Part shown: positions 14,181-14,248 of the stretch, one piece after another
Layout of the letters: every line of letters begins with the position of its first letter
Numbering within the stretch: the first letter of the stretch is position 1
Assembly (NCBI GenBank): GCA_002284615.2
Contig: MU070122.1
Span: 117,704 to 131,951 of the forward strand
Origin: Dunaliella salina
Taxonomy: Eukaryota > Chlorophyta > Chlorophyceae > Chlamydomonadales > Dunaliellaceae
Length of the DNA stretch: 14,248 nucleotides
Reading direction: 5' to 3'
Made by a program: the position numbers and the translations under genes
Notes under the pieces: generated by a model
Seen by the model: the letters and a program-made list of their open reading frames with translations, nothing else
Databases searched by the model: none
What the model was told of the DNA's origin: nothing

Positions 14181-14248
<68 letters not shown>
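14181..14248. repeat. (TG)n microsatellite at window end
   Basis: At least 33 uninterrupted TG units run to the last base. The contig may end here because of the repeat. Confidence 0.95.

Overview
The window looks like nuclear DNA of a eukaryote. It has long stretches without coding sequence, spliced proline-rich exons with GT-AG borders, non-LTR retrotransposon remains, nested DNA transposons, microsatellites and assembly gaps (N runs). The proline-rich exons recall the pherophorin/hydroxyproline-rich cell-surface proteins of green algae, and the retrotransposon resembles green-algal L1-like elements. A chlorophyte or prasinophyte alga (for example a Cymbomonas-like lineage) is my best guess, from family resemblance only.

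Layout from left to right. (1) 1-370: poorly resolved, N-containing sequence with a short dispersed-repeat end at about 37-95. (2) 484-3515, plus strand: a decayed L1-like retrotransposon, from the end of the endonuclease through reverse transcriptase to the C-terminal tail, broken by stops and frameshifts. (3) 3604-14083, minus strand: the 3' part of one long gene. It consists of repeated proline-rich exons, all beginning and nearly all ending in phase 1, and finishes in a terminal exon that encodes a Pro-rich ectodomain and one C-terminal transmembrane helix. The gene and the retrotransposon converge tail to tail.

The proline-rich gene is heavily invaded. A TIR element (4309-5661, 9-bp target duplication) sits inside what was a continuous reading frame. 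Its terminal repeat supplies a 5' splice site, and the opposite terminal repeat plus the target duplication build the pyrimidine tract before a 3' splice site. It therefore looks like an intron made by a transposon (an introner). A second copy of the same family (4822-5466) is inserted into it in opposite orientation, and a third lies at 10232-10884; all three have perfect 9-bp duplications. A larger apparent DNA transposon (8828-12397) with a palindromic motif repeated near its ends fills one intron of the exon array, and itself carries an hAT-like element (9518-10207) and the third introner-family copy. A SINE-like insertion splits another exon (about 12521-12757), and short T-rich-tailed 3' ends of apparently the same retro-family occur several times.

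Several array exons have lost their GT donor or are interrupted, so the gene is either decaying or producing a variable, shortened product. No rRNA, convincing tRNA or CRISPR array was seen.
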